DNA from: an uncultured Bacteroidia bacterium
GTDB lineage: Bacteria; Bacteroidota; Bacteroidia; Bacteroidales; UBA932
Direction of reading: 5' to 3'
Length of the DNA stretch: 20,355 bases
Assembly (NCBI GenBank): GCA_902767355.1
Contig: CACXHG010000169.1
Coordinates: forward strand, 1 to 20,355
The position numbers and the translations under genes were made by a program. A model generated the notes under the pieces. It worked only from the letters and a program-made list of their open reading frames with translations. It ran no database searches and had not been told where the DNA came from. Shown here piece after piece: positions 1 through 7,554 of the stretch (the stretch's first letter is position 1; every line of letters starts with the position of its first letter).

Positions 1-483
1 ACCGCCGACCGCGTGGAGCTCAACTACGATATGCCGCTGGCGGAGATTGTGTTCGACTTCTACGACAGGCTCAAGTCCATCTCCAAGGGCTACGCCTCGT
101 TTGACTATCACGTGATAGGCTACCGGCAGGCCGACCTGGTCAAACTGGACATCCTCCTGAACGGCGAGCAGGTCGATGCCCTCTCCAGCCTGATCCACCG
201 CGACCACGCCTACGAGTTCGGCCGCCGCATCTGCGAGAAGCTCAAGGACCTCATCCCGCGCCAGCAGTTCGACATCGCCATCCAGGCCGCCATCGGCGCC
301 AAGATCATTGCCCGCGAGACGGTGAAGCAGGTAAGAAAAGATGTCACCGCCAAGTGTTATGGCGGCGACATCACCCGTAAGCGCAAGCTTCTGGAAAAAC
401 AGAAGCAAGGCAAGAAACGTATGCGTCAGGTCGGCAACGTAGAGGTGCCCCAGAGCGCCTTTATGGCCGTGCTGAAACTATAG
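1..483 (+). CDS. lepA: Elongation factor 4 (LepA), C-terminal part, 5' end outside window
   Basis: LepA (EF4) is a translational GTPase that acts on the ribosome during elongation and initiation. The window holds its last 160 codons in frame 1; the reading frame is open at base 1, so the gene starts upstream and the GTG at 13 is not a start. Recognition rests on the LepA-specific C-terminal domain: the stretch DLVKLDILLNGEQVDALS, then IPRQQFDIAIQAAIGAKIIA, AKCYGGDITRKRKLLEKQ, and the end GNVEVPQSAFMAVLKL. The GTPase domain is not visible here. The family is usually about 595-600 residues, so about a quarter is present. The 3' end overlaps the convergent PspC gene by 23 bases, and I see no terminator hairpin after the stop. 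Confidence 0.97.
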   Translation, partial: TADRVELNYDMPLAEIVFDFYDRLKSISKGYASFDYHVIGYRQADLVKLDILLNGEQVDALSSLIHRDHAYEFGRRICEKLKDLIPRQQFDIAIQAAIGAKIIARETVKQVRKDVTAKCYGGDITRKRKLLEKQKQGKKRMRQVGNVEVPQSAFMAVLKL

Positions 484-1450
484 AGGCAATATCGACTGCC
501 AGCAGGGGAATCAGAACGACCAGGGCTATAGCCCAGATAATCAGTAATATCAGGCCGGGGCGCCACTTCGGGGATTTGAGGCCGAAGGTGAGCAGTATGC
601 CGTAGTAGATGGCAATGATGCAGGGTATGGCGAACACTATTCCCAGCACTATCAGCGTGGTGATGCCGACGGGCTCCAGATTGCTCAGGCCGAATTCCGA
701 GAGGAATTCCTGCCAGCCTTCTGCAACATCCGGATTGAGGCTGGCTATGGACGGCACGGCGGCCACCAGGGCCCCGCTGCCCAGCAGGCTGAGACCTGTC
801 AAAAAGAGGGTGATACCGAAGATTACGCCCAGCACGCGGCCCAGGATGCGGCCCGAAGGCTGGCTGTCGGCGGGTTTGCCGGCGCTGTATTGCTGCCCGA
901 TGCCGGCGGCAGAAAGCCTTTCGCCGCGAAGTTCGCACTGTTTCTGCACGGTGTCGGCATTGGGCATGGCTATCCAGCAGAGGATGTAGAGCACGGGCAT
1001 GACGGCCACCAGCACATCTGAAAACATAGAAGCGGCAAACAAGCCGGCAAACAGCAGCCTGACCAGCGTCACGTCCCAGTTGAGGTATGCGGCCAGGCCG
1101 TTGCAGACTCCTGCGATCACCTTGCCGTCCGGATTGCGATAGAGGCGCTTTTGCGGCTGTTCTGCGGCCTTTTCGCCTGCGGCGGTGCTGCCCCCGTCCA
1201 AGGTGGAGGGGGTGCCCAGGATGCCGGTTGCATAGCGCACGTCGGGGGCTGTCACCACTCCCTCGCTGCCGCAGCGCTCCAGCAGCAGCTCGCCCAGGCG
1301 CTCTTCTATGTCGTCCACGATCTCGGCGGCGTCCGGGTTGCCGTTGTAGTAGCGGCGCAGCTCGTCGAGGTACCGCTCTACCTGGGTATAGGCCTCCTGG
1401 TCTATGGAAAAGGCGCAGCCGCCGATGTTTACTTGTATGGTCTGTTTCAT
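461..1450 (-). CDS. Large PspC-domain membrane protein, last gene of PadR operon
   Basis: This 329-residue protein has three parts. Residues 1-80 form a soluble helical N-terminal domain that resembles the same region of the small PspC protein in this operon. Residues about 102-163 are a PspC domain (RNPDGKVIAGVCNGLAAYLNWDVTLVR followed by hydrophobic segments, split here: RNPDGKVIAGVCNGLAAY, then LNWDVTLVR). Residues about 203-325 contain three more hydrophobic segments (about 203-235, 261-290, 299-326). PspC domains occur in inner-membrane envelope-stress proteins; the exact role of this Bacteroidota type is not known to me. The gene starts 4 bases after the padR-like stop, so it is co-transcribed and probably translationally coupled. 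Its 3' end overlaps lepA on the opposite strand. An HAAS/DUF1700-like assignment for the N-terminal domain is inference from its partnership with PadR. Confidence 0.93.
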   Translation of the reverse strand: MKQTIQVNIGGCAFSIDQEAYTQVERYLDELRRYYNGNPDAAEIVDDIEERLGELLLERCGSEGVVTAPDVRYATGILGTPSTLDGGSTAAGEKAAEQPQKRLYRNPDGKVIAGVCNGLAAYLNWDVTLVRLLFAGLFAASMFSDVLVAVMPVLYILCWIAMPNADTVQKQCELRGERLSAAGIGQQYSAGKPADSQPSGRILGRVLGVIFGITLFLTGLSLLGSGALVAAVPSIASLNPDVAEGWQEFLSEFGLSNLEPVGITTLIVLGIVFAIPCIIAIYYGILLTFGLKSPKWRPGLILLIIWAIALVVLIPLLAVDIASIVSARP

Positions 1451-1454
1451 GACG

Positions 1455-1784
1455 CTATCGTTTTATTTCTTCTATTGTGGCGATAATCTCTTTCCAGGCC
1501 TCGTCCATCTGGGCCAGCTGCTCGCGGCCCTTGTCGGTGATGGAGTAGTATTTGCGCGGCGGACCCTGGGGAGATTCTTCCCAGCGATAGGTCAGCAGGC
1601 CCTGGTTCTTTTCCCTGATCAGCAGCGGATAAAGCGTGCCTTCTACCACAATCATATTTACGTCTTTAAGGCGGGAGATGATGCTGGAGGCGTAGGCGTC
1701 CTCCCGGGCCAGCAGCGACAGGATGCAATATTCGAGCACCCCTTTGCGCATCTGAGAGCGCACGTTTTCGGTGATATTGTCCAT
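1455..1784 (-). CDS. PadR-family transcriptional repressor
   Basis: This 109-residue protein is a typical short PadR (subfamily with one C-terminal helix). Residues about 12-40 give the helix-turn-helix (RKGVLEYCILSLLA, then DAYASSIISRL), residues about 46-57 the recognition segment (VVEGTLYPLL) and residues about 58-88 the wing (GLLTYRWEES, PRKYYSITDKG). The final helix, 89-108, would form the dimer interface. PadR proteins are dimeric repressors, often controlling their own operon. Here the gene lies between two PspC genes with 5- and 4-base gaps. The inverted repeat at 2412-2448 upstream of the first gene is the obvious candidate binding site, which would make the operon self-repressed. 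No ligand can be inferred. Confidence 0.95.
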   Translation of the reverse strand: MDNITENVRSQMRKGVLEYCILSLLAREDAYASSIISRLKDVNMIVVEGTLYPLLIREKNQGLLTYRWEESPQGPPRKYYSITDKGREQLAQMDEAWKEIIATIEEIKR

Positions 1785-1789
1785 AACGC

Positions 1790-2365
1790 TTATTGACTTA
1801 CGGTGAATTTTGAAAGATTGTCGTATGTGGGCTCAAGGCCGCGCAGCTGGCACTTTTCGGTGGGAGTCTTGGCCTTGGGCACAATGAGCCAGAGCACCAG
1901 ATATATCCACAGGCCGCCGCCGATCACCAGCAGGAGCAGCAAGAAAATTATGCGCACCAGCGTCACGTCGATGTTGAAATAAGCAGCCAGGCCGCTGCAC
2001 ACGCCGCCTATGGAGCGGTGGTCAGGATCGCGGAATAATTTGTGCACCGCAGGGTCTGTGAAAACGCTGGAAGAGGAGCTTTCGCCGCCCGGGGAAGCGG
2101 TGGTGAAGGTGCTGCCGTCGGGCATGCCTATGCGGGCGATGACATCGTCTATCAGCCGTATGTCCACAACGCGGCGTTCGCCGTTCAGACTGGCAGAGAG
2201 CAGCTCTGCGATGCGGTTTTCCAGGTCGGCCATCACCTCCTGGTTGTCAGCACCGCCCTGCAGACGGCTGCGGAAGGCCTTGAGGTAGGAATCCAGACGG
2301 GAATAAGCATCCTCGTCGATGATGAAATTGGTGCTGCCTATGGCAGCCGAAACAGTCTTTTTCAT
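1790..2365 (-). CDS. Small PspC-domain membrane protein, first gene of PadR operon
   Basis: This 191-residue protein starts MKKTVSAAIG. I chose the ATG at 2363-2365 over one at 2399-2401, because the upstream ATG lies in the predicted -7 promoter box and the first 12 residues from it have no counterpart in the paralogue. Residues 1-82 are a helical soluble domain (FIIDEDAYSRLDSYL, then VMADLENRIAELL) similar in layout to the N-terminus of the large PspC protein. Residues about 107-164 are the PspC domain (RDPDHRSIGGVCSGLAAYFN, then IDVTLVRIIFLLLLL) with two hydrophobic segments. A short tail follows, containing CQLRG, which the large protein matches with CELRG after its PspC domain. The shared order of parts suggests the two arose by duplication. 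Envelope-stress signalling is the likely sphere, but the precise role is unknown. Confidence 0.93.
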   Translation of the reverse strand: MKKTVSAAIGSTNFIIDEDAYSRLDSYLKAFRSRLQGGADNQEVMADLENRIAELLSASLNGERRVVDIRLIDDVIARIGMPDGSTFTTASPGGESSSSSVFTDPAVHKLFRDPDHRSIGGVCSGLAAYFNIDVTLVRIIFLLLLLVIGGGLWIYLVLWLIVPKAKTPTEKCQLRGLEPTYDNLSKFTVSQ

Positions 2366-2398
2366 TGTATGGTTTGTGATATATGGTTCTTTCCGATG

Positions 2399-2431
2399 CA
2401 AAGATATAAATATTTTTTAGTACCTTGCAAT
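2399..2431 (-). promoter_or_regulatory. Predicted promoter of the PspC-PadR-PspC operon
   Basis: On the minus strand TATCTTTG at 2406-2399 matches the Bacteroidota -7 consensus TAnnTTTG exactly. ATTG at 2431-2428 begins 25 bases further upstream, close to the usual -33 position. The predicted leader before the ATG at 2365 is about 30 bases. The -33 element lies in the spacer of the inverted repeat at 2412-2448, so a bound repressor would block the promoter. Confidence 0.7.
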
Positions 2432-2448
2432 ACAAAGTACCAAAAATT
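2412..2448. promoter_or_regulatory. Inverted repeat, candidate PadR operator
   Basis: The core is GTACCTTG (2420-2427), a 5-base spacer, then CAAAGTAC (2433-2440): an 8-base inverted repeat with one mismatch. Extending outward into the T-run and A-run gives 13 of 16 paired positions (2412-2427 against 2433-2448). It overlaps the predicted -33 element of an operon that encodes a PadR repressor. The size and symmetry fit a dimeric winged-helix protein. That this PadR is the protein that binds is inference. Confidence 0.65.
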
Positions 2449-2475
2449 TTATAATATTTTTTACAATCAACAAAA

Positions 2476-2498
2476 AAGCCCGGCTGCAAACCGGGCTT
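2476..2498 (-). terminator. Rho-independent terminator of the susCD operon
   Basis: AAGCCCGG (2476-2483) and CCGGGCTT (2491-2498) form a perfect 8-base stem around a 7-base loop. Read on the minus strand the stem is followed by a run of T (complement of the A-run 2472-2477). It lies 24 bases after the stop of the last susD gene and closes that operon before the PadR operon promoter begins. Confidence 0.85.
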
Positions 2499-2521
2499 CT
2501 ATGTGATAGAGTGTCGCTATT

Positions 2522-4291
2522 TTAGTCCCAACCGGGGTTCTGCCAGTTCTCGCCGGAGATCTTGAGCATCTTCTGGACCTCGTCGTCGGGAACGGGGTAG
2601 AGCAGATACTTGGAGTCACCCTTGTTGGTGCGGGTGCCGAAGCTGAAGCGCTTGTAGGTGAGTTTGCCGGAGGTCTTGTCCTTGGTGATGCGCATGCCGG
2701 TCACGTGCTCTTCGGTCTGGTCGATGATCTTCCAGCGGCGCACGTCGTCGAAGCGGAAGCTGCCTTCCAGGGCAAGCTCCACGCGGCGCTCGTTGCGGAT
2801 GCGCAGGCGCAGCTGGTCCTGGCTCATGGACTCATCCAGAGCGGGCATGCCGACGCGCTCGCGCACGAGGTTGGTGTAGTCGAAGGCGTCCTGCAGATGG
2901 CCGGCTTCGCAGGCGCATTCGGCCAGATTCAGGTACATCTCGGCCAGACGCGCGTTATGGGCGCGGCCGTCATAGTTGCCGTCTTCGTCGGAGTAAGCGC
3001 AGTTGTACTTGCGCATGTAGTATCCGGTGCGTGTATAGTATTTTGTGGTCGGGTCGTCGGAGATGCCGCAGTTGCCGCCCACGAAAGTCTCTACGCGCAG
3101 CGAGTCGGGGTTGCGCCACCAGCGGGGGGCGCCATTGTAGTAGATTGTGCCGTAGAAGCGGGGATCGCGGTTGGCGTAGGGGTTCTCGGGGTCGTAGAGC
3201 TTGTTGTTCTTGTTGTAGTTGGGCTGCAGGTGCTCCGCGTCCAGATAGGGCTGTGCCAGATCCAGGATAGGTTCGCCGTCGATGGTCTCGTAGCAGTCCA
3301 CCAGCTCCTGGGTGGGGCAGATACCGCAGGAAACGCGGCCCTTGGTGGTGGGCAGTCCGTAGTTGTTCCACATCTGAAGGCGGCCGCCGTTGCCAAGGAT
3401 AGTCTCTTTGTCGCGGCTTCTGGAGGCGTCGTTATCAAAGATGTGGTAGTAGTCATACACACCGTAGGCATAGTTGTCTTCCGGCTCCAGGTCAAAGAGC
3501 TTGTAGCCGTGTTTGGTGAGCTCTTCTACAGCCTGCTTGTTGATCTGATAGGCATATTCCCAGGTGTATTTGCTGCCTTCCTGATAGTAGAGGGGGCTGG
3601 CCGCAAACATTGCCGTGCGGGCCTTGAGCACCCAGGCGAAACCGCGGTTGATGGCGCCGAAGCTCTGGGGATGCCAGCGGAAGGTGTAGGGAGAAGACTC
3701 GTCTTCGGTGGCTGCAAGGCAGGCGTCCAGTTCCTGGATAATGAAGTCCGCAACCTCTTCGGTGGTGTTGGGATGGACAGTGCTGAAGGTTTCGTTCAGG
3801 TCATATACTTCTGTGAAAATCACGGCCTTGCTATAGCGCTTCATCAGCGTGAAGTAGTGCCATGCACGGTAGAAGTGAGCCTTCACATCCCAGAATTCCT
3901 TCTCAAGGTCGGTGATGTTGGTGAAACTCATCTTGTCCTTGTTGGTCAGGTAGAAGGCGATGGTGCGGATGTTGTTGTAGATATCGGACCACCCGCCGTA
4001 CATGAGGTAGGACTGGGTGTTGAAATCCTTGTTGTACCAGCTGTACCAGCCGCTGTCTGTCTTGTCGAGCACGCTCTCGGCCTCGTCGCAGTATGCGGAG
4101 TAGGGGAAGGCGTTTTCATAGTTGGCGCCTTTGCCTATGGTAGCGACAAGGCTGGCGGTATAGTTATATTTGGTCCATACAAGGTCGAGGTCCACCAGGC
4201 CGTAAGGCTCCGGTTCAAGCAGCTGGGCGCAGGAGGGCAATATTACGATGGCCGAGAAGGCAAGAGCAATGAGTCTGTATATCTTTTTCAT
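2522..4291 (-). CDS. SusD/RagB-family outer-membrane lipoprotein (second pair)
   Basis: This 589-residue SusD-type lipoprotein sits on the cell surface as the lid over its SusC channel and captures the ligand. The signal peptide ends in a lipobox, LPSC, with the lipidated Cys at 21. Family marks include the helical repeat region (about 130-230), AINRGFAWVLKARTAMFAASPL at 213-234 (shown in part: KARTAMFAASPL), NPYANRDPRF at 370-379, LAEMYLNLAECA at 449-460, IRNERRVELALEG at 498-510, and the end YPVPDDEV ... NWQNPGWD. Length is in the normal range. It lies 11 bases after the stop of its susC partner. An unusual feature is CGICPTQELVDCY (Cys 322, 325, 333), which is matched in the other SusD of this operon. 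The substrate (glycan, peptide or other) cannot be told. Confidence 0.95.
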   Translation of the reverse strand: MKKIYRLIALAFSAIVILPSCAQLLEPEPYGLVDLDLVWTKYNYTASLVATIGKGANYENAFPYSAYCDEAESVLDKTDSGWYSWYNKDFNTQSYLMYGGWSDIYNNIRTIAFYLTNKDKMSFTNITDLEKEFWDVKAHFYRAWHYFTLMKRYSKAVIFTEVYDLNETFSTVHPNTTEEVADFIIQELDACLAATEDESSPYTFRWHPQSFGAINRGFAWVLKARTAMFAASPLYYQEGSKYTWEYAYQINKQAVEELTKHGYKLFDLEPEDNYAYGVYDYYHIFDNDASRSRDKETILGNGGRLQMWNNYGLPTTKGRVSCGICPTQELVDCYETIDGEPILDLAQPYLDAEHLQPNYNKNNKLYDPENPYANRDPRFYGTIYYNGAPRWWRNPDSLRVETFVGGNCGISDDPTTKYYTRTGYYMRKYNCAYSDEDGNYDGRAHNARLAEMYLNLAECACEAGHLQDAFDYTNLVRERVGMPALDESMSQDQLRLRIRNERRVELALEGSFRFDDVRRWKIIDQTEEHVTGMRITKDKTSGKLTYKRFSFGTRTNKGDSKYLLYPVPDDEVQKMLKISGENWQNPGWD

Positions 4292-4302
4292 AATATATCC
4301 CT

Positions 4303-7300
4303 TTAGAATGTTATATTGAGTGCGAGGTTAAACACGCGCATAGGCTGCCAAACGCCGATATAGCCGGTTTCGGGGTCTATGTACTTGCTGGGCATGCGGT
4401 CCCAGGTGTAGAGGTTCTGGCCCTGAAGGGCGATGCGGATGTCCTGCGCATACATCTTGCGGGAGACTTTCTCCGGCAGGTTGTAGGCAATCTCTACGTT
4501 CTTGAGCTTGAGGAAAGTGCCGTCCACCACATTGTACTGGTTGGTGACGTGGCTCACGGTGCTGCTCATGCTCAGGGCGGGGCGGGTGATGGTCTCGCCG
4601 GCAGCATAGCGCTCGGCTGTCCAGCAGTTCTCGTGCATGTCAAAGTAGAAGCCGTCGTTCAGATAGCTCAGGAAGAAGGCGTTGCCGATGGGGCGGTAGT
4701 ACTTGGTCACGCCGTAGAACAGGGCGCTTACCTCAAAGTTTTTCCATTTGAAACCCAGATTCGCGTTGAAGTACTGGCGGGGAATGGTGGAGTACTTGTA
4801 CACGGTCATATCCCTGTAGTTGAGCACGCCGTCACCGGTGCGGTCTATGTAGCGGAAATCGCCGGGGCGGACCACGCCCAGCTGGGAGTAGTCAACTCCG
4901 CAGGCATCTATTTCTTCCTGCGAATTGAACAGGCCGTTGCCGGCGGTGGAACCCTCGTAGTCGATCTCAAATCCAGTGATACGTCCGGTGGGGTACCCCT
5001 CGGTGTAATATTCGAGGTAGTAGTCGTCGTTCGCAGGCTCTTCGCCCTCTTTGGTAACCTTGTTGGGGCGCTCGCCTACGTAGAGGACTTTGTTGTTGTT
5101 GTACCAGGTGGACGCTCCGGCCCAGAGGGTGAAATCCTTGGTGAGCTGCTTGCGGAAGTTTACGCCGATCTCGTAGCCGGAGTTCTCGAAGCGGCCGGTC
5201 ATGGAGCCCGGGTAGTTACCAAGGCTGATACCCTGGAAGGTAGGTATATAGGTTGTGGCGTCCATATAGGCGTTGTCCATCTTCTCACGGAAGTAGCTGC
5301 CTGTAATGGAGAAGCAGTTGAACAGGGTCAGGTCGAGGCCGGCATCCATGCCCTTTACGTATTCGGGCATTACGTTGGCGTTACCCATGCGGCCCTGGTC
5401 CCAGCTGCTGGTTGTCACATCGTCTTTATAGATGAAGCGCCAGGTGGTGAACTGGCCGCGGGCGGCGCGGCCGTAGCTGCCGCGAAGCTTCAGGTAAGTG
5501 AGGACATTGTTGTTCTTCAGGAAGTTCTCCTTGCTGACAACCCAGCCAAGGCCGACGCCCGGGGTAAAGAAGAAGCGGTGCTTCATGGGGTATTCGTCGC
5601 TTCCGGAGTAGCCGAGGGTGCCGTTGACTATGTATTTGTCCTTATAGGCATAGATTGCATTCAGGCCGAAGACCTCGCTGCGGAAAGGCAGGGTCTGATA
5701 GGATCCGCCGCCGATGTTACGGTTGATCATCTCGCGGTGGTTGCCCATCAGCACGGCCTTGACATAGTGGTCGCCGAACTGGCGGTCATAGTTCATATTG
5801 GCAAAATACTCGTAGCTATAGCAGAAAGAATAATACTTTGAGTACCCTCTTGTGTCGTACTCTCCTCCGAACTGACGGAAACTGGTGTTGCCGGGGTTGT
5901 TGGCCTGGTACATCGTGTAGCTGTAGGTGTAGTCGATATCCTTGTCTCCACCACCCTTGAAAGAGAAGCCTACCTGACCGCCAAGCCCTTTGGTGATCAT
6001 GTCAAAGTCAAAGTTGAGTTTGGCATCCATGTGGACGAAGGTCGCATACTTCATGGTGCGGCCGGAGTGGGTGAGTTCGGCGTAGGGGTTGGCATTGTAG
6101 GGGATGTTCCAGATGCCGCCGTACATGCTGTTTTCGCTGAAGATAGGTTTGTAGGAAATGTCGCGGCCTTCAGCGGTGGCGCCCTCGGGAGCATAGAGCG
6201 AAGTGATGGTCGGGGCGGCAATCATCACGTGGCCGAGCATATCCTCATAGCGTACACGCATACGGTCGTTGGGCGCGCTGCCTAGGCCGTTCTCTATCTT
6301 GAAGTCGCCGCGAAGGGTAAACGTCGCGGAGATGAAATAGTTCAGCTTGGAGTCCAGGTTGGAAGCCACATGGAAATAATCGGCGCTGCCAGGATTCATC
6401 TTATAGGGCATCTTGACAGTTTTGGGCATGTTGAACAGCGGCCCCGTGTGCATCCACTGGAAATTGCACATGTACTGCACATACTCGCTGCCGCCGCCGA
6501 TGGAGAGATAGAGCTTGTCAAGCGTGGTGTAGCGTTTGAGGAACTGGTTGTAATAGTCGTTGCTGGGCCAGATGCCGTTTTCGGTCTCGCTCAGATACTG
6601 GGGGTAATCGCCGTCGGTGGCGGGGTTGTAGTAATACCTGAGCGCCTGGTCGTTGTAAACCGGCTGGAGACCGTCGTTGAGGCAGGCCTCGTTGCGCAGC
6701 ATGGCAAACTTGAAGGCGCTGAACGGATGGTAGCGGTCGGTGTCCATACTGCGCATGGAGTGGTCGTAGGCCACGGTGATGCGCGGTTCGCCCTGCTGAC
6801 CGCGGCGGGTGGTGATGCTGATGATACCGTTGCCGCCGAGGATGCCGTAGAGGGCATTGGAGGCCGCATCCCTGATGACGGTGATGGATTCAACCTCTCG
6901 TGGATTGAAGTAGGTGAAGATGTGGCCGTCATAGTCCTCATAACGAATGCCGTCCACCATCAGCACCGGAGCATTGAGCCCGCTGGGGGAGTGGGAGCCG
7001 CGTATGCTCCAGTAGATGCTCTCGTCGAACATGGAGGGGTTGGCATTCTGTTCCAGGCTGCCCAGACCCATGATACGGCCCATATAGGATTCCTGGAGGC
7101 GGAAGGTGGGGCTTTTCTGCAGCTCATGGCCCTTGACATAGGACACGCTGCCGGTCAAAAGGTTCTTGCGCACCTTGTGGTGTACCAGATCGACCAGCTC
7201 GTCTTCATACTGGGCGTCGCTTTTGAGGGTGATGACGCTGCCTCCGTCCAGAATGTCGCTGATGGGTACTATCACGCTGTGATAGCCGGGGTTGGAAACG

Positions 7301-7533
7301 GTGACGTAGCTACTGTGGTCCCTGATCTGAAAATCGTATGAGCCATCGGGGTTGGTGATGTACTGGTTGGCCTCATTCTCGCTCACCAGCAGAGCGTTGT
7401 AAAGAGGGTTGCCAAACTCGTCCAGCACCTTACCCTGAAGCTTGATGATCAATGACTCCTCCTGTGCAACTGCGGCCGAGAAGGCGGCCAGAAGCATCAC
7501 GAGGGCAAGGGTTATTTTATATCTGATACGCAT
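4303..7533 (-). CDS. SusC/RagA-family TonB-dependent outer-membrane receptor (second pair)
   Basis: This 1076-residue TonB-dependent channel should import the ligand held by its SusD partner across the outer membrane. A signal peptide is visible (cleavage probably after AVA, residue 23). A carboxypeptidase-regulatory-like domain spans about 30-105, the plug about 125-245 (IRGSHSPSGLNAPVLMVDG, then VESITVIRDAASNALYG and GGNGIISITTRRG), and the beta-barrel the remainder, ending in a C-terminal Phe as expected for outer-membrane insertion. The segment before the plug reads DELVDLVHHKVRKNLLTG, far from the usual ESVVVGYG-type TonB box, so energy coupling could differ. It follows the first susD by 21 bases with no room for a promoter, so it belongs to the same transcript. 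Confidence 0.95.
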   Translation of the reverse strand: MRIRYKITLALVMLLAAFSAAVAQEESLIIKLQGKVLDEFGNPLYNALLVSENEANQYITNPDGSYDFQIRDHSSYVTVSNPGYHSVIVPISDILDGGSVITLKSDAQYEDELVDLVHHKVRKNLLTGSVSYVKGHELQKSPTFRLQESYMGRIMGLGSLEQNANPSMFDESIYWSIRGSHSPSGLNAPVLMVDGIRYEDYDGHIFTYFNPREVESITVIRDAASNALYGILGGNGIISITTRRGQQGEPRITVAYDHSMRSMDTDRYHPFSAFKFAMLRNEACLNDGLQPVYNDQALRYYYNPATDGDYPQYLSETENGIWPSNDYYNQFLKRYTTLDKLYLSIGGGSEYVQYMCNFQWMHTGPLFNMPKTVKMPYKMNPGSADYFHVASNLDSKLNYFISATFTLRGDFKIENGLGSAPNDRMRVRYEDMLGHVMIAAPTITSLYAPEGATAEGRDISYKPIFSENSMYGGIWNIPYNANPYAELTHSGRTMKYATFVHMDAKLNFDFDMITKGLGGQVGFSFKGGGDKDIDYTYSYTMYQANNPGNTSFRQFGGEYDTRGYSKYYSFCYSYEYFANMNYDRQFGDHYVKAVLMGNHREMINRNIGGGSYQTLPFRSEVFGLNAIYAYKDKYIVNGTLGYSGSDEYPMKHRFFFTPGVGLGWVVSKENFLKNNNVLTYLKLRGSYGRAARGQFTTWRFIYKDDVTTSSWDQGRMGNANVMPEYVKGMDAGLDLTLFNCFSITGSYFREKMDNAYMDATTYIPTFQGISLGNYPGSMTGRFENSGYEIGVNFRKQLTKDFTLWAGASTWYNNNKVLYVGERPNKVTKEGEEPANDDYYLEYYTEGYPTGRITGFEIDYEGSTAGNGLFNSQEEIDACGVDYSQLGVVRPGDFRYIDRTGDGVLNYRDMTVYKYSTIPRQYFNANLGFKWKNFEVSALFYGVTKYYRPIGNAFFLSYLNDGFYFDMHENCWTAERYAAGETITRPALSMSSTVSHVTNQYNVVDGTFLKLKNVEIAYNLPEKVSRKMYAQDIRIALQGQNLYTWDRMPSKYIDPETGYIGVWQPMRVFNLALNITF

Positions 7534-7554
7534 AGCTTTAATTTTTTTCGAACA

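Noticed and set aside
2366..2401. Upstream ATG extending the small PspC protein by 12 residues
   Set aside because: That ATG lies within the predicted -7 box, and the paralogue starts at the equivalent of MKKTVSAAIG.
2705..4306. 533-codon open frame on the + strand opposite susD
   Set aside because: It mirrors the susD gene, has Val/Ala/Gly-rich composition with no recognisable domain, and arises from the GC-rich codon use of the true gene.
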